The notes below the pieces were generated by a model. The model had not been told where the DNA came from and did not search any database. It saw only the letters and a program-made list of their open reading frames with translations. A stretch of 64,000 bases of DNA from Arthrobacter sp. CAU 1506 (GTDB taxonomy: Bacteria; Actinomycetota; Actinomycetes; Actinomycetales; Micrococcaceae). A program made the translations under genes and the position numbers. Shown piece by piece: positions 54,421 to 63,268 of the stretch; position 1 is the first letter of the stretch; the number at the start of each line of letters is the position of its first letter. Location: the NCBI RefSeq assembly GCF_005047635.1, contig NZ_SUKC01000002.1:1-64000 (forward strand), given 5' to 3'.

Positions 54421-54630
54421 CCGTTCCCCCCCCTTTTCAACCCCCAAGCGCAACCGCCCCGCAAAGTTGAGACCGGCGGGCAGTCATTTGCACTGAACCC
54501 TAGGCGACGTATCTCCGGACGGGCTAGCCCCGGCAGGCGGATTGTGGAAAACCCGTTCCAACTTTCCTTCGTCTCTGGCCAGAACCTGCCGCGGGTGATA
54601 ATGGCCCGATGCAATAGGCTGAGGGACAGT

Positions 54631-56448
54631 ATGAAAAGCATCTTCGACGTCCTCGTGCCGCTGTTGCGTACCTTGCCGGCCGGCAGCCGGCGTTTCCTCA
54701 CCGGCTACGGCGCGGCGTCGGCGGCGTTGGCCCTGCTAGACGTCGTCGCGCTGGGTTTGATCGCCGCGCTGCTGCCGGCTCTGGTGGGGAGCTCCGACGC
54801 CGAGCTGCCGCTGATCGGCAACGTCGCCGAGAACGGGATGGCGCTGCCGATCTTGGTGTTCATCTGCCTGCTGATTGTGCTCAAGGGGATCTTGGCGGTG
54901 CTGCTGCTGCGCTTCGCCACCAAGCGCTTTGCCAGGCACGAGGTGGCCATCGGTGACCGGTTGTTTGCCGCCTATTTGGCCTCGCCGTGGGAGAAACGGC
55001 TGGGACGCAACTCCGCCGAGATTGTGCGTTCTGTGGACGTCGGCGTGGGCATCACCGTTTCCGGCGTGCTGATGCCGGCGATGAGCCTGTTCGGCGAGCT
55101 GGGCACGTTGGCGGCGGTCGTCGTCGTGCTTTTCGTGGCGCAGCCGCTGATCGCGGTGGTGACCATGATCTACCTGGGCCTGGTGGCGCTGCTGCTGGCC
55201 AAGGTGATTTCGCCCCGAGCCGTCGCCATTGGCCGGGAGAACCGCGAATGGTCCAACCGGACGGCCAAGACCCTGTACGAGGCGCTGGGCGCACTGAAGG
55301 AAATCACGCTGGCCGGCCGGGGACCCGAGGTGCAGGAACAGGTGCACGGCACCCGCACCAAGTCCTCGATTGCGCGCGCCGGCGCCATTCAGATTTCGCA
55401 GATCCCGCGCTACGTGCTGGAGACAGCGCTGGTCCTCGGCTTCGCGCTGCTCGGCGGGGTGGGCTACCTGACCGGCGGACCGGCCGGCGCGGTGAGTGCC
55501 GTGGGTTTGTTCGCCGTCGCGGGTTTCCGCCTGATTCCGTCGCTGACGCGGATGCAGGCGGTGCAGTCCTCGGTGAATACCAGCGCATCCTTTGCCCGGC
55601 AGATTGTCGAAGACATCCACGAGGGCGAAGCCGAAATGCACCGGCAGCGGGATGAGCGTCCGCAGCACGAACTGCCGGAGAACGCTGCGGACATTGAGCT
55701 GCGGGACGTTGCCTTCAGCTATCCGGGTGCGGCGGCTCCAGCCCTCCACGCCGTGAACATCAGGATTCCGGCCGGCAGCCACGTGGCCTTCGTCGGTGCT
55801 TCCGGCGCCGGAAAATCAACCATGGTGGACCTGCTGTTGGGGCTGCTCGAGCCCAGCCACGGACACGTCATGGTGGGCGGCGAACCGATGGAGTTCGTGC
55901 TGGATTCCTGGCGGCGGCGGATCGGCTACGTGCCGCAGGAAGTCTCGCTCTTTGACGCGTCGATCGCGCAGAACGTCGCCTTGGCCTGGGACCGGGACCG
56001 CGTGGACCCGGAGCGCGTGACCGTTGCGCTGCGCCGCGCGCAGCTGCTGGACACGGTAATAGAGCGCGACGGCGGCCTGGACGCGCTGGTGGGTGAGCGC
56101 GGCATGGCCCTCTCCGGCGGTCAGCGCCAGCGGCTCGGCATTGCCCGCGCTCTCTACGACAGTCCCCGGGTTTTGGTCATGGACGAGGCCACTTCCGCCC
56201 TCGACACCGCCACCGAGGCCGCGGTGACGACGGCGATTCGGCAGCTGCACGGCGACGTCACCGTCATCACCGTGGCGCACCGTCTGGCGACCATCCGGGA
56301 TGCGGACATTGTGTTCTTCATGCGTGGAGGGACGGTGGCGGCCGCCGGTACCTTCGACGAGGTGGTGGCCAGCGTTCCCGACTTCGCCGAGCAGGCCGCG
56401 CTGGCGGGATTGGGCAAGACCGAGAATCCGGTGGACGAACGCCGCTGA
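54631..56448 (+). CDS. ABC transporter with fused membrane and ATPase domains (exporter type)
   Basis: The 605-residue protein joins a six-helix ABC transmembrane domain (about 1-330) to a nucleotide-binding domain with Walker A GASGAGKST, signature LSGGQRQRLGIARAL, Walker B VLVMDEATSALD and switch His VAHR. The order and length match homodimeric lipid, polysaccharide or drug exporters such as the MsbA and PglK groups. The glycosyltransferases 2 kb away make a glycan-flippase role possible. GAGG six bases upstream selects the ATG at 54631. The long upstream frame overlaps tadA and is not real. Confidence 0.85.
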   Translation: MKSIFDVLVPLLRTLPAGSRRFLTGYGAASAALALLDVVALGLIAALLPALVGSSDAELPLIGNVAENGMALPILVFICLLIVLKGILAVLLLRFATKRFARHEVAIGDRLFAAYLASPWEKRLGRNSAEIVRSVDVGVGITVSGVLMPAMSLFGELGTLAAVVVVLFVAQPLIAVVTMIYLGLVALLLAKVISPRAVAIGRENREWSNRTAKTLYEALGALKEITLAGRGPEVQEQVHGTRTKSSIARAGAIQISQIPRYVLETALVLGFALLGGVGYLTGGPAGAVSAVGLFAVAGFRLIPSLTRMQAVQSSVNTSASFARQIVEDIHEGEAEMHRQRDERPQHELPENAADIELRDVAFSYPGAAAPALHAVNIRIPAGSHVAFVGASGAGKSTMVDLLLGLLEPSHGHVMVGGEPMEFVLDSWRRRIGYVPQEVSLFDASIAQNVALAWDRDRVDPERVTVALRRAQLLDTVIERDGGLDALVGERGMALSGGQRQRLGIARALYDSPRVLVMDEATSALDTATEAAVTTAIRQLHGDVTVITVAHRLATIRDADIVFFMRGGTVAAAGTFDEVVASVPDFAEQAALAGLGKTENPVDERR

Positions 56449-56480
56449 GGCGGCGGTACGCGAACGCCGCTAAGACGGCG

Positions 56481-56517
56481 GTGGCTGCGCCCAGGTACCG
56501 GACCTGGGCGCAGCCAC
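56481..56517. terminator. Strong bidirectional terminator
   Basis: A perfect 16 bp stem (GTGGCTGCGCCCAGGT and its complement) closes a five-base loop between the converging ABC exporter and formaldehyde dehydrogenase genes. Just before it, the last 22 bases of the exporter region (56436-56457) are repeated with two changes at 56461-56482, each able to form a small hairpin. Confidence 0.9.
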
Positions 56518-56540
56518 CACTTTGTGTCTGGACAGCCGTC

Positions 56541-57755
56541 CTACGCGGGGACCATCCCATGCGGATCGATGACGTACTTCCTGGCCGCGCCCTTGTCGAA
56601 CGCCTGGTAACTCTCAGGCGCCTCGTCCAGGCTGATCGTGGTGGCATTCACCGCCTTGGAGATGTCGGCCTTACCGGCCAGGATCAGTTCCATCAGCCGA
56701 CGGTTGTACCGCTTCACCGGGCACTGTCCGGTGGTGAACGAGAGCGACTTCGCCCAACCGGTGCCCAGTTGCACGCCGATTTGGCCCACCTTGGCGTTCT
56801 CGTCGATGCCGCCCGGGTCACCGGTGACGTAGAGGCCCGGGATACCGAGGGCACCGCCCACCTGGGTCACCGACATGATGTCGTTCAGTACCGTGGCCGG
56901 CGCCTCTGCAGCATTGGCACCGTGCCCGCGGGCCTCGAACCCGACCGCGTCCACCGCGGCATCGACCAGCGGGACGCCGAGGATTTGCTCGAGTTTGTCC
57001 GGCAGCGAGCCTTCCTTGCTCAGGTCGATGGTCTCGCAGCCGAAGCTTGCGGCCTGCTTCAGCCGGTCGGCGTTCATGTCGCCCACGACGACCGCCGAGG
57101 CGCCCAGCACGTGTGCGGAGAATGCCGCGGCCAGTCCCACCGGCCCTGCTCCGGCGACGTAGACGGTGGAACCTGTGGTGACGCCGGCGGTAAAGGCGCC
57201 GTGGTAGCCGGTGGGGAAGATGTCCGAGAGCATGGTCAGGTCCAGGATCTTCTCCAGCGCCTGGTCCCGGTCCGGGAACTTGAGCAGGTTAAAGTCCGCA
57301 TACGGCACCATCACGTACTCGGCCTGTCCGCCGATCCAGCCTCCCATGTCCACGTAGCCGTAGGCTGCGCCGGGCCGGGCGGGATTCACGTTGAGGCAGA
57401 CGCCGGTTTTGCCTTCGTTGCACATCCGGCAGCGGCCGCAGGCGATGTTGAAGGGCACCGAACAAATATCGCCCTCCTTCACGAAGAGCACGTCGTCGCC
57501 GGTCTCGACCACTTCCCCGGTGATCTCGTGGCCAAGCGACTGGCCGACCGGCGCGGTGGTGCGCCCGCGGACCATGTGCTGGTCACTGCCGCAGATGTTG
57601 GTAGTGACCAGCTTGAGGATCGCGGCGTGCGGTGCCTTCTGCTGGATTCCCATTTTGCTGGCGACTTCGGACGGCAGTTCCAGCTTGGGGTAGTCGATCG
57701 TTTCAACCGCAACTTCCCCTGGGCCCTTGTAGACGACTACACGATTTCCCGTCAT
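56541..57755 (-). CDS. fdhA: Glutathione-independent formaldehyde dehydrogenase
   Basis: The 404-residue zinc medium-chain dehydrogenase has ICGSDQHMVRG and GHEITGEVVE for catalytic zinc, structural cysteines CGRCRMCNEGKTGVC, and GAGPVGLAAA for NAD. The long family-specific insert and RRLMELILAGKADISKAVNATTISLDEAP match the Pseudomonas putida type that oxidises formaldehyde to formate without glutathione and retains NAD tightly. Acetaldehyde dismutase activity is possible. AAGGGAAAAACC precedes the ATG. An aquaporin gene lies 81 bases upstream on the same strand. Confidence 0.92.
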   Translation of the reverse strand: MTGNRVVVYKGPGEVAVETIDYPKLELPSEVASKMGIQQKAPHAAILKLVTTNICGSDQHMVRGRTTAPVGQSLGHEITGEVVETGDDVLFVKEGDICSVPFNIACGRCRMCNEGKTGVCLNVNPARPGAAYGYVDMGGWIGGQAEYVMVPYADFNLLKFPDRDQALEKILDLTMLSDIFPTGYHGAFTAGVTTGSTVYVAGAGPVGLAAAFSAHVLGASAVVVGDMNADRLKQAASFGCETIDLSKEGSLPDKLEQILGVPLVDAAVDAVGFEARGHGANAAEAPATVLNDIMSVTQVGGALGIPGLYVTGDPGGIDENAKVGQIGVQLGTGWAKSLSFTTGQCPVKRYNRRLMELILAGKADISKAVNATTISLDEAPESYQAFDKGAARKYVIDPHGMVPA

Positions 57756-57836
57756 GGTTTTTCCCTTTCGTATTTATCCCTCAACCGCGCTCAAGCCGAC
57801 GGGCCCGCGCAGCCGCGTTATTTTTCTGCGTGTTTT

Positions 57837-58658
57837 CTATCCTTTGTCGGAATCGGGTCTCTTGTCCTTCTCCGCCGAGACTGCCCGGTCGTCGGCGCGT
57901 GGCTCGCCTTCCGGGACTTCGCGCGGGCGGACCACCAGGTCGTAGACAACGGCGGCGGCAACGCTGCCGATGAAGGGACCGAGGATGTACAGCGGGTACT
58001 GGTACCACTCGACCGTGCCGCCGAAGATGGACTGCACCAGGTTGGGGCCGAAGGTCCGGGCCGGATTCAGCGACCCGCCGGTCAGCGGAGCCATCACAAA
58101 AATGGCGGCGGCGACAGCGAGCCCGATGATCAGGCCCGCCCAGCCCTTCGGTGCCCGCCTGTCCACCGCCACGGCCATGATCGAGAGCATGAGCAGGAAG
58201 GTTCCCACCGCCTCCGCCACGATGCCTTGGCCGTAAGAGACGTCCGGCCCCAGTGCGGTCGCGCCTCCGCCAAAGTCCACCGCCCGTGTCCCGAACGACG
58301 CGACCAGCAGCAGGCTCCCGATGGTGGCTCCGACCAGTTGGGCAACGATGTAGGGAACCACTTCTACCCAGGAAAAGCGCCTGGTCACCGCCAGTGCGAA
58401 GGTCACAGCCGGGTTGATGTGGGCGCCGGAAACCGCCAGGAATGCATAGATGGCCACGGCAATGGCAATGGCGAACCCCAGGGAGATAAACCCGATGCCC
58501 GGATAGGTGATCTCCCCGGCGCCGACCGTGAACGCCGCGATCACCGACCCGACGCCGAACGTCACCAGTATTGCCGTGCCGATCACTTCGGCTGCAAGCC
58601 GCCGCATTAAGGTGGGGGTCATTTTGCACCATTTCATGTAGATACGAGGAAATGTCAC
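57837..58658 (-). CDS. Aquaporin-type channel (MIP family)
   Basis: The protein (273 residues from the longest start) has six transmembrane helices and the two NPA half-helix motifs SGAHINPAVT and GGSLNPARTF. It forms a channel for water or small uncharged solutes. An arginine after the second NPA is kept. The start is uncertain: GTG 58658, ATG 58637 or ATG 58622 (MTPTLMRRL), none with a strong Shine-Dalgarno. 58622 best matches the family length. Its position ahead of fdhA suggests a link to one-carbon or aldehyde handling. Confidence 0.85.
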   Translation of the reverse strand: MTFPRIYMKWCKMTPTLMRRLAAEVIGTAILVTFGVGSVIAAFTVGAGEITYPGIGFISLGFAIAIAVAIYAFLAVSGAHINPAVTFALAVTRRFSWVEVVPYIVAQLVGATIGSLLLVASFGTRAVDFGGGATALGPDVSYGQGIVAEAVGTFLLMLSIMAVAVDRRAPKGWAGLIIGLAVAAAIFVMAPLTGGSLNPARTFGPNLVQSIFGGTVEWYQYPLYILGPFIGSVAAAVVYDLVVRPREVPEGEPRADDRAVSAEKDKRPDSDKG

Positions 58659-58859
58659 GAAAATGGAACGAGCTGGAAGTTCAGCGAGTCTAGGCGGGAC
58701 CGCGGAAGGGCGTCAATAGGGCGGGTGGTTGGCACCTTTAACCATAGCCAGCACGATGTGCGGCTGATTATGCCCAGCTGCAGCGGCCCGGCGGATTATC
58801 CCGCGGTGGCCTGCGGAGCGGCCTGCTCCCGCGGCGGCGCGACGAAGCGGTCGGGCGGA

Positions 58860-59837
58860 CTAGCCTGCGGCGGCGTAGATTCCAGCGAGCCGGTGCACTA
58901 GGCGCACCGGATCGTGGTGTTCCTGGAGCCAGCTTCGGGCGGCCAGGGCGGCGGAGGTGCCGGACGGGTCGGCCAGCGCGGCGGCGGCCGCAGCGGCCAG
59001 CGCCTCGGCGGAGTCCCCCTGCAGCACCGGGGGCGACTGGTAGTACCCCTCCCCCAACGGCATGACGACGGGAACGCCGATGCCCATGGCCTGCAGTTCG
59101 CTCATGGCCAGGATGCCGGCGCTCTGGCCGATCGCCACGTGAGCCGACGCGAGCCAGCGCAGGTACTCCGGCTTGGCCATTTTCGGCACCAGGTTGACGC
59201 CGAGCTCGGCTGCCTGCGGCGCACCGTCGCCCCAGTCCAGCCCCTGCAGTTCCACGTCCGGCCCGACGGCGGCGCGCAGCACCCGCACCAGCTCCAACTG
59301 CTGCTGGCCTCCCTTGGAGGAATGCCAGCGGGAGGCGAAAACAATGCGGGGTCGGCCGGCGGGCCGCCACTGGGGCAGTTCCTCCAGGTCCACCGGGTTC
59401 GGCAGGTACACCGCGTCGGACCGGGCGGACTCGGCGTGTTCGCGCAGGTCCGGGGTGGAGTACAGCACCGTGACCGCATGGTCGGCGCCCCACTGCAGCG
59501 CCGGCCGACGGGCGGGGTCGTAGTACTGGGTGCGGATGTCCGTGCCGTGGAAATGCAGCAGGAACGGTTTGATCGGGCGGGACCGGACGACGCCGATCCG
59601 CGAACCGGAATGCACATGCAGCAGGTCCGACCGCAGGATGGCGGCCGTCCGCCGGGCCTGCCAGAGTGCACCGGCGGCCAGTTTCCCGGCGCGGGCGGCC
59701 GCCGACGGTGCCGCTCCCTCGGGCGGTAGCGCGGTGAAGTGGCGCCATGGCCGCCCCTCGCGCCGGCTGTACTTGACCAAGGTGGCACCGACGTCGGCCG
59801 CGTCATAGATGTGCAGGACGCGCGGGTCTGCGGCCAA
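58860..59837 (-). CDS. Glycosyltransferase (GT4-like)
   Basis: The 325-residue protein shows the two-domain GT-B pattern, with VLHIYDAADVGATLVKYS at the N-terminus, FHGTDIRTQYYDPAR, an IVFASRWHSSKGG start of the C-terminal domain, and SELQAMGIGVPVVMPLGEG as the nucleotide-sugar site. It is the last gene of the cell-surface glycan operon. The acceptor and sugar are unknown. It starts three bases after the preceding gene. Confidence 0.78.
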   Translation of the reverse strand: MAADPRVLHIYDAADVGATLVKYSRREGRPWRHFTALPPEGAAPSAAARAGKLAAGALWQARRTAAILRSDLLHVHSGSRIGVVRSRPIKPFLLHFHGTDIRTQYYDPARRPALQWGADHAVTVLYSTPDLREHAESARSDAVYLPNPVDLEELPQWRPAGRPRIVFASRWHSSKGGQQQLELVRVLRAAVGPDVELQGLDWGDGAPQAAELGVNLVPKMAKPEYLRWLASAHVAIGQSAGILAMSELQAMGIGVPVVMPLGEGYYQSPPVLQGDSAEALAAAAAAALADPSGTSAALAARSWLQEHHDPVRLVHRLAGIYAAAG

Positions 59838-59840
59838 GGC

Positions 59841-60977
59841 TCAGGCCTCCTGCGGGGTGAACAGGCTGGCCACCGCTTGCTCCCAGCCCTTGATCTGGTG
59901 CTCGGAGGACAGCTCCCGGGCGGCGGCGTGTGCGTTCGCTTTCCAGCCGTCCACCATCTCCGGTGTCAGCGTCTTGAGCACCTCCACCAGCGCCGCCGGG
60001 CTGAAGTCTGCGGTGACGGCGCCCAGTCCGTGCCGGCGCAGCAAGGTTTCCATCGCCGGCGAGGGGCCGATGATCAGCCCGGTGCGGGCTTGGACCGCCT
60101 CGAAGAACTTGTTCGGCAGGGCGTGCGCCAGGTTGAAGTTGGTGGGCGGAATGATGGAGATGGCAACATCGTATTCGGCCACGGTGTCCACCAGTTGGTC
60201 GTACGGGACCGGTTCGCGGAAGCGCACCCGCGGCAGCTCCTCGCCGAGTGCTTTGAGCTCGGCGACGTAGGCCGGTTCGTTCGGCATCACGATCAGGTCC
60301 AGTTCCAGGTGCTCCGGAGCGCCGCGCATGGCTTCCATGATGTCTTCGATCTTGCGGTACCGCTGACCGGCGGAGCTGTAGATCATCCGGATCTTCTCGC
60401 CGGTGGGCCGCGGCTGCTTGTCCGCGTACGGGGCCGCGTTGGTGACCACCGAGGCCGCGACGCCGAAGTCCTTGGTGTACTGCTCCGCAATGCCCTCGGC
60501 CACCGTGGTGACGGAGCGCACCGCCGGCAGGTAGGTGCGGCAGAGCCAACGCACGTACGGGGCCACCAGCGCCCGCCAGGCGGGCTTGTTGAAGTGTTCC
60601 TTCGGCGCGAATTCATGCAGGTCCGCGTGCACGCCGTGCTTCGGTTTAAGGCTCAGCGCCAGCGGCACGGTGTTGGTGTCGTTGGCCAGCACGGCGTCGA
60701 ATTGCTGGCCGCGCAGCAGCTTGCGCGCCTGCGCCACGGCGGCAATGTTCCAGTACACGTCGGTGTAGCGCCGCAGGGCCAGCCGCTGCGGATCGCGCGG
60801 CCAGCTCGCCAACCCGGTGTCCAGTTCAACGTGTCCGGCGACGCCGTCCGGCGCCGGGCCGAACCCGCAGGTAATGACCCGGTACTGGTCGCGGAACAGT
60901 GTGATCTGCTTGAGCACCCGCGGGTCGCTGCGCAGCGGCGAGAGCGAGAGGATCAGCAGGGAGCGGGGTCCGGTCAA
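59841..60977 (-). CDS. Glycosyltransferase family 4 protein
   Basis: The 378-residue GT-B enzyme has LILSLSPLRSDPRVLKQI at the N-terminus, ADLHEFAP, MIYSSAGQRYRKIEDIMEAM as the C-terminal domain onset, and PNKFFEAVQARTGLIIG as the donor site. Such proteins add hexoses to cell-wall or capsular glycans at the inner membrane face. Its start overlaps the GT2 gene stop by four bases. Confidence 0.85.
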   Translation of the reverse strand: MTGPRSLLILSLSPLRSDPRVLKQITLFRDQYRVITCGFGPAPDGVAGHVELDTGLASWPRDPQRLALRRYTDVYWNIAAVAQARKLLRGQQFDAVLANDTNTVPLALSLKPKHGVHADLHEFAPKEHFNKPAWRALVAPYVRWLCRTYLPAVRSVTTVAEGIAEQYTKDFGVAASVVTNAAPYADKQPRPTGEKIRMIYSSAGQRYRKIEDIMEAMRGAPEHLELDLIVMPNEPAYVAELKALGEELPRVRFREPVPYDQLVDTVAEYDVAISIIPPTNFNLAHALPNKFFEAVQARTGLIIGPSPAMETLLRRHGLGAVTADFSPAALVEVLKTLTPEMVDGWKANAHAAARELSSEHQIKGWEQAVASLFTPQEA

Positions 60978-62167
60978 CGTGGCTGCCTTCCGTCGGTTCT
61001 GTCGGGTGCAGGTGCCGGTGCGGGTGCCGGTGCGCCGGATGTTGCCGCACCTGCGGCCGCGGCGCGGGCCGTGGGCAGCATGCCGTGAAGCCGGCTGGCC
61101 GCGCTGAATATGAGCGAGTTCAGGTTGGTCCGCAGCGGTGCTTCACGCCGGAGGTTCGCCAGCCAGCGCCGGGTGAAGGTGCGCTGCAGCGCCCCGGCGG
61201 CCGCCCGCCGTCGTACTTCTGCTGCTATGTCCGTGCCGGATACCGCGTCGCGCAGCGCCAGCAGCAAGCGTTCGTCCGGGGCGCTGAGCAGGTGCGGCGC
61301 GCCGGGTGCGGCGGCGGTCAGGGAACGCACGACGGCGGAGATCGCCTTCCGGTCCTCGGCTCCCCATACGAACTCCCCGCCTCGGCGGACGGCCGCGCTG
61401 ATCACGTGGCCGCGCAGCAGCTTCACCGCGATGGCTTCGCGCTGGGCGGCGGGCAGTGCCGGGAACCAGGCGCCGGAAACCAGCCCGGTGACGTCCTGGA
61501 ACTGGGTGTCCAGCGGCAGCACGGCGGACGTCACACGTTCGTCCGCGTCCTGTCCCACCAGGTAGGCCGGGGCGTGGGCCGGGTAGGCGATCCTTTCACC
61601 GGAGAACCACAGCCGCAGGCCGAATTCCAGGTCCTCGCCGGTGCGCAGCCCTTGGCGCAGCCGCAGCCCGAGCCGGTTGAGTGCCTCACGCCGGATCAGT
61701 CCCAGCGGCGCGGTCCGGTAGGCCAGCCGGTCGCGCAGCGGATCCACCAGCGGGCCGCGGAACACGCGGGCCCGCGGGGTCAGGATCCGCGCGCCGCCGC
61801 GGTAGCGGACCGGCGCGATGACGGCGGCAGCGCCGGTGGCCTGCGCAACGTCCAGCCAGGCGGACACCGCACCCGGTTCCAGTGTGTCGTCCGACCCCAT
61901 GATCCCGACGAACCCGGCACGTGCCTGGTCAAGGCCAAAGTTGAACGGGCCGGCCGGGGACGGAATGCCGTCGGCGAGTTCGAGCAGCCGCACGGTCTCC
62001 GGCAGGCCCGCCAGTTGTTCGCGCACCGGGCCGGGGTCCATGTTGTGGCACACCACCGTGGCGCCCACCCGTCCCGGCGCGGCGGCCAGCACGGATTCCA
62101 CCGCCCGCCTGACGGGCCGGTCCGCCGTGTGGACGGCAATCACGATTTCGGCTTCCGGAGCCGTCAC
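60974..62167 (-). CDS. Glycosyltransferase family 2 protein
   Basis: The 397-residue protein has a GT2 domain (IVIAVHTADRPVRRAVESVL, FNFGLDQARAGFVGIMGSDDTLEPG), where SDD is the metal-binding DxD. A long helical C-terminal region follows, with a Pro/Ala-rich tail. The GTG at 62167 overlaps the previous stop by four bases, and the longer upstream frame is rejected. The sugar and acceptor are unknown. Confidence 0.82.
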   Translation of the reverse strand: MTAPEAEIVIAVHTADRPVRRAVESVLAAAPGRVGATVVCHNMDPGPVREQLAGLPETVRLLELADGIPSPAGPFNFGLDQARAGFVGIMGSDDTLEPGAVSAWLDVAQATGAAAVIAPVRYRGGARILTPRARVFRGPLVDPLRDRLAYRTAPLGLIRREALNRLGLRLRQGLRTGEDLEFGLRLWFSGERIAYPAHAPAYLVGQDADERVTSAVLPLDTQFQDVTGLVSGAWFPALPAAQREAIAVKLLRGHVISAAVRRGGEFVWGAEDRKAISAVVRSLTAAAPGAPHLLSAPDERLLLALRDAVSGTDIAAEVRRRAAAGALQRTFTRRWLANLRREAPLRTNLNSLIFSAASRLHGMLPTARAAAAGAATSGAPAPAPAPAPDRTDGRQPR

Positions 62168-62547
62168 GGGCCGTCCCCCGGCCGTGCCGCTTCCTCGGGG
62201 CCGGCGGCCTCTTCCGGGCGCGGCGCTTCGTCCAGCGCAATCCGGCGGGCCAGCTTGGTGATCCGGGCCTCCAGCTGGCGCGTCCGCTGGAACGAACTGG
62301 CCATGAAGATCAGGAAACACACGATCAGCCCGTACAGCACCAGGTCGGTGCCGCGGCCAATGCCCAGCGCGTTCGCGGCGGCGGTCAGCATGCGGGGGAA
62401 GAACACGGACAGCGCGGCCAGCACGGCGAAGAGCATCAGCAGGATCCGGCGCACGGCCTGGTGGCGGGCATTCTGGCCGCCGCGCATGAGCGCCAGGGCG
62501 CCGAGGGCGACGGCCAGGACCAGGACAATTTGGACGACTATAAGCAT
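62164..62547 (-). CDS. DUF2304 small membrane protein
   Basis: The 127-residue protein has three hydrophobic helices (LIVVQIVLVLAVALGALAL, RILLMLFAVLAALSVFF, DLVLYGLIVCFLIFM) and a charged helical C-terminus rich in Glu and Pro. DUF2304 genes regularly accompany polyprenyl-phosphate glycosyltransferases of family 2, as here, and the protein may be a subunit. It starts four bases after the GT2 stop. Confidence 0.82.
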   Translation of the reverse strand: MLIVVQIVLVLAVALGALALMRGGQNARHQAVRRILLMLFAVLAALSVFFPRMLTAAANALGIGRGTDLVLYGLIVCFLIFMASSFQRTRQLEARITKLARRIALDEAPRPEEAAGPEEAARPGDGP

Positions 62548-62551
62548 GGGT

Positions 62552-63217
62552 TCACCGGAAGAAGAGGTCTGCGAGGATGTTGACTCCATTGAGCAGCGAC
62601 TGCCCCTTGGATTTGGAATATTCCGTATAGACGATGTGTACCGGCTGCTCCACCACCCGCGCCTCGAGCGCGGAGAATTGATGGATCAGCTCGGAGGCGT
62701 GTGCCATCCGATTCTGCGTCAGGTGGATGTTGCGCACCACGTCGGCGGACAGCGCGCGCAGTCCGTTGTGCGCGTCGGTGAGGCGGTAGCCGGTGGACAG
62801 CCTGGATTGGACGGCAGCCGTGCGCAGCACCAGCCGCTTGAGTGCCGACACCTCGCCCCGGCCGTCGAGGAACCGGGAGCCCAGCACCACGTCGGCCTCG
62901 CCGGCCCGGACCCGTTCCAGCATGGCGGCCGCGTCCTGGACCCGGTGCTGGCCGTCGGCGTCGAAAGTGATGACCGCGTCCAGGTTCGGATCCTGGGCGG
63001 CATATTCGAATCCGGTTTGCAGCGCGGCGCCCTGGCCAAGATTCACCGGATGGGCCACGACGACGGCGCCCGCTTTGCGCGCCATAGCGGCGGAATCGTC
63101 GCTGCTGCCGTCGTCGACGCAGACCACGTTCGGAAAGGTCTGCAGTAGCTCCTGGATGACCGAGCCGACAACGGTGGCCTCGTTATACATCGGCACGACG
63201 ACCCAGCAGCGACTCAC
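62552..63217 (-). CDS. Glycosyltransferase family 2, polyprenyl-phosphate mannose synthase-like
   Basis: The 221-residue protein has the DPM1-like pattern WVVVPMYNEATVVGSVI, VDDGSSDDS, LGQGAALQTGFEYA and FDADGQH (the DxD metal site). It should transfer a sugar from a nucleotide donor to a lipid phosphate. It lacks its own membrane helices, and the adjacent DUF2304 protein may anchor it. The GTG at 63217 follows AGGCGG. Confidence 0.86.
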   Translation of the reverse strand: MSRCWVVVPMYNEATVVGSVIQELLQTFPNVVCVDDGSSDDSAAMARKAGAVVVAHPVNLGQGAALQTGFEYAAQDPNLDAVITFDADGQHRVQDAAAMLERVRAGEADVVLGSRFLDGRGEVSALKRLVLRTAAVQSRLSTGYRLTDAHNGLRALSADVVRNIHLTQNRMAHASELIHQFSALEARVVEQPVHIVYTEYSKSKGQSLLNGVNILADLFFR

Positions 63218-63268
63218 CCGCCTAGTATTCCACAATGGGAATGGTCCAGGTCGCAGCAGCACCGGCAC

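Noticed and set aside
53503-54630. N-terminal extension of the ABC exporter frame through tadA
   Set aside because: The extension is antisense to the conserved TadA domains. A proper ribosome-binding site and ATG occur at 54631.
56436-56482. 22 bp direct repeat at the end of the ABC exporter gene as a mobile-element target duplication
   Set aside because: Only three bases separate the copies and no element lies between them. It looks like a local duplication next to the terminator.
56481-58610. 709-codon plus-strand open frame antisense to fdhA and the aquaporin
   Set aside because: It begins inside the terminator hairpin, lacks domains and runs opposite to two convincing genes.
61085-63148. 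687-codon plus-strand open frame over the glycosyltransferase genes
   Set aside because: The composition is Gly/Arg/Gln-rich without motifs. The minus-strand glycosyltransferases have clear signatures.
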